Source of the DNA: Nocardia aurea
GTDB taxonomy: Bacteria; Actinomycetota; Actinomycetes; Mycobacteriales; Mycobacteriaceae
Assembly: GCF_003123685.1 (NCBI RefSeq)
Contig: NZ_QCYJ01000085.1
Span: forward strand, 310,001 to 374,000
Direction: 5' to 3'
Length of the DNA: 64,000 nt
Numbering within the stretch: the first letter of the stretch is position 1; each line of letters opens with the position of its first letter. Under the pieces are notes generated by a model. That model saw only the letters and a list, made by a program, of their open reading frames with translations. It made no database searches and was not told where the DNA came from. This document shows, piece by piece, positions 59,665 through 64,000 of the stretch. A program made the position numbers and the translations under genes.

Positions 59665-59866
59665 TCGACTCACCCCTTTGATAGCAATTCGCTCTAGTGT
59701 CCGCCGCGGGGGATTCGTTGTCCAGTACTTCGGCCGACCGAGGGAGGGTGAAAGTCGTTGCGGCGGAGTGTCGTCTCCCGCGCGATTCGGTCCGACCGAT
59801 CGCTGCTGCCGCTGCCGCCACATTCTCGAGAGCCTTCGGCGTCGAACCGTTTCAGCCCGGGGTGCC

Positions 59867-59983
59867 CCGATCAACCTGATCCTCGAACGTATCGAGGCCG
59901 ACCCGGATTTGTGGGATATCCCCGTGGTCGTGCGAACCGTCTTCTCGGCCGACGAGGTTATGGATGCAGCAGCGGCAGCGGAC
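59867..59983 (+). pseudogene. Possible response-regulator receiver scrap
   Basis: About 38 codons: ILERIEADPDLWDIPVVVRT, then VFSADEVMDAA. This resembles the alpha3-beta4 part of CheY-like receivers (I-x-ADP...IPVVVLT). No start, no Asp pocket, no HTH, and it runs into the antisense end of the carboxylesterase remnant. Confidence 0.4.
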
Positions 59984-61124
59984 CGAAGGTGTAGTGCTCC
60001 CAGAGGCGGCGAGACGCCTCCTCGGGATAGGCGGCGGTTTCCGGGTGCACATCGAACAGGCGGACGAGCCGTCGGTCCGGATCGTATGCGGGCCAGCCCG
60101 GATCTCCGGTCGCCGCGAAAGCTCCCCAGGCCGTGCGCATCTGCGCTGAGAGCTCGCGTGCCTCGGCGGGTGGCTCGGGACCGAGGAGGCGTCGGGAAAG
60201 GCCGCACGGTAGGCGCCCTCGCTGTCCGGGCCCGGCCCGAACACTTCCAGATCGGCGCTCGCGCGGGCGTCATCGATTGTCGCCAGCGTTCCGCTGAGCG
60301 CGAGGAACAGTCGGCACTCGTCACGGTTGTGCCCGCACCGCCTGCCACGGTGCCGTCGGCAGCACCTGGCCGTCGACGACGGGGGCGAAGGGGGCGAGCA
60401 GGTGGGCACCGACTCCCCAGGTTCGGGTATATCGGCGCATCTCGGCGTTGAGTATGACGCCGGCTTCCGGCAGCCGACGCGGATCAACCTCGGACAGTTC
60501 GGCGACCGTGGGCCGCAGGCCGATGGTCGCGGTGAGCGCCCCGGCGACGTCGGAAGCCAACTCGTCGGAGAAATACTTGCCGGGCATGCTGTGGATGATC
60601 GCTCGCCGGAAAAGCCCTGTGGCGTCGGGCATGACCAGCAGTGCTGCCACAGATCCGGCACCGGCGGACTCGCCGCAGACGGTGACTCGGTCGGTGTCGC
60701 CGCCGAAGGCCGCGATGTTCTCCTGCACCCAGCGCAGTGCCGCGATCTGATCGAGCAGACCTCGGTTCGCCGGAGCCCCGTCGATCCGGGTGAACCCTTC
60801 CACGCCGACTCGGTAATTCAACGTGACGACGACGACATCGCTGTCGCGAGCGACCCGGTACGCGTCATAACCTGGACTGCCCGCGAAGCCCAGTTTGTAT
60901 GCGTTGCCGTAGATCCACACCAGGACGGGCCGTTTCGCGGCCGAATCCGGCTCGGGCGTCCACACATTCACGGTGAGCCAGTCGTCACCAGCGGGGATGT
61001 CGGTCATGCCGGTCAGCCCGGAGATCCCCGGATCCTGCGGTGGCGGCGGTCCGAACTCGAAAGCGTTACGGACACCGTCCCAGGAGTGGGGCGGGCGCGG
61101 CGCCAGGAAGCGCGCCGCACCCAC
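59958..61124 (-). pseudogene. Broken type-B carboxylesterase
   Basis: Three frames carry consecutive parts of one enzyme. 61124-60321: RPPHSWDGVRNAFEFGPPPP, NVWTPEP, GESAGAGSVAALLVMPDATG (Ser nucleophile) up to APFAPVVDGQVLP. About 60328-60200: HNRDECRLFLALSGTLATID, ARASADLEVFGPGPD, FPDAS. About 60187-59958: ELSAQMRTAWGAFAATGDPG, PAYDPDRRLVRLFDV, to stop. The region between FPDAS and ELSAQ, which should hold the catalytic His, is missing (about 100+ residues). The N-terminus is also missing. Confidence 0.8.
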
Positions 61125-61233
61125 CGGTGGCTGTGTGAACCGTCGAGGCGATGACGAGGACCACCGCGAGACACGACAGTGTCAGCAGCCAGCGTTGGGC
61201 GGCGGACAGTCCGGCGCGTTCGGTGGATTCCAT
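61066..61233 (-). pseudogene. N-terminal remnant of a membrane transporter (MFS-like)
   Basis: ATG at 61233 with GGAGGT 4-5 nt upstream. MESTERAGLSAAQRWLLTLS, CLAVVLVIASTVHTATGG is a transporter-type first helix. After about residue 37 it enters the carboxylesterase DNA in a different frame. Looks like a deletion join of two genes. Ends at 61066. Confidence 0.5.
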
Positions 61234-61502
61234 CGGACCTCCGCAACTATGGGCACAACGACTCCGGCCCCCGCGATACCGGAGCCACATTGATATACTA
61301 CAAAGTATCTGAGTGTCCTGATAGACTCTGACATCCTGATCGGATAGCAAGTTGGTGGGAGCGGAACATACCTCGCGCGGGATTCGGACTCCCTCTGTCT
61401 CGCGCCGAGTCGCGAGGGCGGTACGAAGCTCGGCCGCAAGAGTTTTCGTGCGTCACCTTCGAATCGGAAGCAGACGATCGGGCCTCTCGAAAGGACGTAG
61501 AA
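61234..61502. promoter_or_regulatory. Promoter region of the P450 with AT-rich inverted repeat
   Basis: ATACT-ACAA-AGTAT at 61295-61308 is a short perfect inverted repeat in an AT-rich patch. Divergent from the remnant at 61233. Likely regulator site for the P450 gene. Confidence 0.4.
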
Positions 61503-62849
61503 GTGAGTTCGAACCCTTGGTCGATGGAGCCGCATCGTGAGCGGAGCCGCTACCAGTTCGACCGCCACACACCCGAATATCGCTTTCGGTTCGAGGCGAT
61601 CACCGAGGAGATGCACGCGAAGTGTCCGATAGCGTGGAGTGATACCTACGATGGACACTGGGTCGCCGCGGGCAATCGTGAAGTGTTCGAGCTCGCCCGC
61701 TGCCCACACGTTTCCAACGATCGGGACTACAAGAACGAGCGTCGCGGCTATCTCGGGATCACGATCCCCTACAGCGCGCCGGTCATACCCCTACGCAACG
61801 GGATCCTCGAGATGGACGACCCGGAGCATCGGGTTTTTCGTGCCGTACTCAACCCGTATCTGTCGCCGAGTGCGGTGTCTCGGTGGGAGCCGTTCATCGA
61901 TGAGATAGTGCGGGCTTGCCTGGATGAGCGGATCGAATCCGGGCGGATCGATTTCGTCGACGATCTGGCCAATATCGTTCCGGCCGTCCTGACACTCGCC
62001 ATGCTGGGCATCCCGCTGCGGAAGTGGGCGGTCTACAACGAGCCGGCGCACGCCGCGGTCTACACCCCTCCGGATTCACCTGATCGTGAACGAGTCCAGA
62101 ACCTCAACATGGAGATGGGGATGGACCTGATGTCCAATCTGCACGAGATACGCGACGATCCACGCCCCGGGTTGATCGATGCTTTGGCGCGCATGGAGAT
62201 CGACGGCCACAAACCCGAGGAGATCGACCTTCTCGGCATACTCGGACTACTCATCGGCGGGGGATTCGACACGACGACGGCACTGACCGCCCATTCGCTG
62301 GAATGGCTGTCGCAGCACCCTGATGACCGTGAAACTCTCAGTCGGGAACGCGAGACCCTGCTGAACTCGGCAACCGAGGAGTTCCTGCGATACTTCACTC
62401 CCGCGCCGGGGGACGGCCGCACCATCGCCGAAGATTGCGAGGTCGCCGGTCAGCAGTTCAAGGAAGGTGAGCGACTATGGCTGTCCTGGGCGATGGCCAA
62501 TCGTGATGCCACCGTCTTCTCGTCCCCGAACGAGGTCGTGCTGGATCGGAAAGGCAACCGACATCTGAGTTTCGGGCTCGGTATCCACCGATGCATCGGG
62601 TCCAACGTGGCACGAACGGTGTTCAAACGGATGTTGATCGCAGTGCTCGATCGCATGCCCGACTTCCACTGCGACCCCGAAGGTGCGGTCCACTATGAAA
62701 CCATCGGCCTGATCCAAGGTATGCGCAAACTTCCCGCGACCTTCACCCCCGGTCCGCGATGCGGAGCCGGATTGGACGAGACCATCGACAAACTACAGCA
62801 AATAGTGCACGAGCAGCGGCTCGCGGCACCGGTCACGGGCGCGCGGTGA
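61503..62849 (+). CDS. Cytochrome P450
   Basis: 448 residues from a GTG with AAAGGA upstream. I-helix GGGFDTTTAL (252-261), ExxR E293-R296 (EFLR), heme loop FGLGIHRCIG with C364. Bacterial CYP of the class that uses ferredoxin. No ferredoxin gene nearby. Possibly steroid, terpene or fatty-acid substrate; unknown. Confidence 0.92.
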   Translation: MSSNPWSMEPHRERSRYQFDRHTPEYRFRFEAITEEMHAKCPIAWSDTYDGHWVAAGNREVFELARCPHVSNDRDYKNERRGYLGITIPYSAPVIPLRNGILEMDDPEHRVFRAVLNPYLSPSAVSRWEPFIDEIVRACLDERIESGRIDFVDDLANIVPAVLTLAMLGIPLRKWAVYNEPAHAAVYTPPDSPDRERVQNLNMEMGMDLMSNLHEIRDDPRPGLIDALARMEIDGHKPEEIDLLGILGLLIGGGFDTTTALTAHSLEWLSQHPDDRETLSRERETLLNSATEEFLRYFTPAPGDGRTIAEDCEVAGQQFKEGERLWLSWAMANRDATVFSSPNEVVLDRKGNRHLSFGLGIHRCIGSNVARTVFKRMLIAVLDRMPDFHCDPEGAVHYETIGLIQGMRKLPATFTPGPRCGAGLDETIDKLQQIVHEQRLAAPVTGAR

Positions 62850-62861
62850 GTCGCCGATTGC

Positions 62862-63185
62862 TTGTCTACCCAAGGTGTGTCGATGTGGGCGCCGAATCAG
62901 CGCGGCTACTCGCGCGGCGCCCGACCTGCCGGAGTCGAAAACTATCGTTCGGCTGAACTGTTCGGCGACGTCCTTGCTTTCTGTGACGAGTTGTTCCTGG
63001 ATACTGTGCATTTGGTCGGCCATGACCGGGGTGCGGTCGTCGCGTGGGCGACCGCGGCTCATCACCCGGAACGGATCGACTCGGTCACCGCGCTGTCGGT
63101 GCCGCATCCGGCGGCTTTCGCGCGTGCGATCGCCGACGACCCCGAGCAACGGGAGAAGTCGACCTATCTCGAATTCCGTGCGTGA
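62862..63185 (+). pseudogene. Truncated alpha/beta hydrolase
   Basis: 107 residues beginning at the APNQRGYSRGARPAGVENYR segment and ending after DDPEQREKSTYLEFRA. The elbow VGHDRGAVVAWATA is intact (nucleophile D). Missing about 35 N-terminal and about 150 C-terminal residues of epoxide-hydrolase-type enzymes. Probably a remnant, 12 bp after the P450. Confidence 0.7.
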
Positions 63186-63237
63186 CCGATACCGGTCGAC
63201 CGGGCGCGTCATCACTGTTCTGATCTTCCGGTTCGAC

Positions 63238-63822
63238 CTAGGCAAGCGCGGTGGACAGCATCTTCGTCATTCTCTCGACGAAGATGTTTTGCGGTATGCG
63301 GTTCTCGTCCAGGATCCAGCATTCGAGTCCACTGAAAATCATCGCGAGTACCGGGGTGATTCCGATCTCGGCGGGTGTTTTCTCGACCTCGAAAATTTTC
63401 GAGATCAGCGGTGCCAGTGTGGTTAACAAAGGTTGATTCGCCAGCGTGTGTCTGTCTACGAGAAACCGATACACATCCACATTGTGCGCTACCGCGGTCG
63501 CGATTCCGTCGATGGCCTGTGTCAGTCGGACCGGAAATTCTTCGGTCGAGCCGGCAATCGTAGAAAGCATGTCACCGAAGACGTAATCGACCATGGCGGC
63601 CGAGAATCCGGATTTCGATCCGCACAGCGTATAGATGAGCGGTTTGCTCATGCCGGCCGCTCTCGCGATATCGTCCATGGACGTCGACGGGCCGTGGATC
63701 GCGATCGTCTTCAGCGCGACTCGAAGGAGTCCGTTGAGTTGCTGCTCGCGAACGAGCATTGATTTTCGCGGTCGTCCTCGATCGGCGAGAACCGTTGGTG
63801 TAGGTGCGATTCGAGCGGTCAT
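63238..63822 (-). CDS. TetR family transcriptional regulator
   Basis: 194 residues. HTH GPSTSMDDIARAAGMSKPLI, then YTLCGSKSGFSAAM (about 44-77); the usual Y-x-HF is YTLCGSK here. C-terminal ligand domain unlike the other two TetRs. Converges with the P450/hydrolase pair. Confidence 0.85.
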   Translation of the reverse strand: MTARIAPTPTVLADRGRPRKSMLVREQQLNGLLRVALKTIAIHGPSTSMDDIARAAGMSKPLIYTLCGSKSGFSAAMVDYVFGDMLSTIAGSTEEFPVRLTQAIDGIATAVAHNVDVYRFLVDRHTLANQPLLTTLAPLISKIFEVEKTPAEIGITPVLAMIFSGLECWILDENRIPQNIFVERMTKMLSTALA

Positions 63823-63877
63823 GAGAATATCTCGGCCCCTGTCGCTGTCGAAGCAACCACAGCCGGCGATGCCTGCT

Positions 63878-64000
63878 TCACCGTGGGACCGGGGCGTGGG
63901 GTCCGCCGTAGGGGGTGGGGATGGACAGGGGGCCGATCGGTGCCGGGTCTGCGGTCCGCTGTGGATCGGTGACCGGTGGCCGGGGTACGGGCTCCTCGAG
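63878..64000 (-). CDS. C-terminal end of a proline-rich protein, cut by window edge
   Basis: The last 40 codons are visible (LEEPVPRPPVTDPQRTADPA, ... PTPYGGPHAPVPR, stop 63878). High third-position GC. Such Pro-rich tails ending in TPYGGP are common in Mce-family proteins, but nothing else supports that. Confidence 0.45.
   Translation of the reverse strand, partial: LEEPVPRPPVTDPQRTADPAPIGPLSIPTPYGGPHAPVPR

Noticed and set aside
1..64000. CRISPR arrays, insertion sequences, tRNA or rRNA genes
   Set aside because: Looked for by eye; no regular repeats with spacers, no transposase-like protein and no tRNA cloverleaf pattern noticed. A dedicated search could still find a tRNA.

Overview
The window is high-GC, gene-dense DNA with GTG and TTG starts and many 4-base ATGA or GTGA overlaps, which is typical of an actinobacterium. 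A cyclopropane-mycolic-acid-synthase-type methyltransferase (29580-30437), an AlkB alkane hydroxylase, several TetR regulators, LAL/LuxR and ANTAR regulators, and an actinobacterial gas vesicle cluster point to a mycolic-acid-containing genus. Nocardia is the best guess, with Rhodococcus as the alternative. This is inferred from gene content, since no rRNA or tRNA gene was seen.

Layout. 1-10.4 kb is housekeeping and catabolic: an ECF sigma factor cut by the left edge, an FBP-domain protein, a dienelactone hydrolase, a TetR/enoyl-CoA hydratase pair behind a perfect 26-bp palindrome, a second TetR, a Na+/H+ antiporter with a UBP-type zinc finger, and a molybdopterin oxidoreductase. 10.6-11.2 kb is a scar in which pieces of an ABC ATPase, an ABC permease and a LuxR response regulator are joined. 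12.3-19.9 kb holds a FetB-like permease, two SDRs, a large LAL regulator and CysQ. 20.0-26.9 kb holds two tight minus-strand operons. One encodes a GT2 glycosyltransferase, an acyl-CoA-dehydrogenase-like protein, a PIG-L deacetylase and a methyltransferase. The other encodes two large membrane proteins, a tiny membrane protein and a cupredoxin-like lipoprotein.

27-58 kb looks like a stress island. It contains two hsp20 paralogues with matching CIRCE-like operators and conserved 5' UTR hairpins, a MerR/HspR-like regulator, a PAS-ANTAR protein and two small ANTAR-only proteins. It also contains a carotenoid operon (glycosyltransferase-crtE-crtI-crtB-crtU-Rieske), a ten-gene gas vesicle operon, a tandem PAP2 protein, a SigB/SigF-type sigma factor, a catalase-like protein, a zinc alcohol dehydrogenase and cold-shock proteins. 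Reading the upstream regions by eye, I find GGTTN (or TGTTT)-N14/15-GGGTAN promoters before many of these genes, including the carotenoid operon. The local sigma factor, or a paralogue, therefore probably drives much of the island.

58-64 kb holds a triple-LysM esterase with a near-perfect internal tandem duplication, a patchwork of decayed genes (response-regulator scrap, broken carboxylesterase, transporter-like N-terminus), a cytochrome P450 followed by a doubly truncated hydrolase, a TetR regulator, and a proline-rich C-terminus cut by the right edge.
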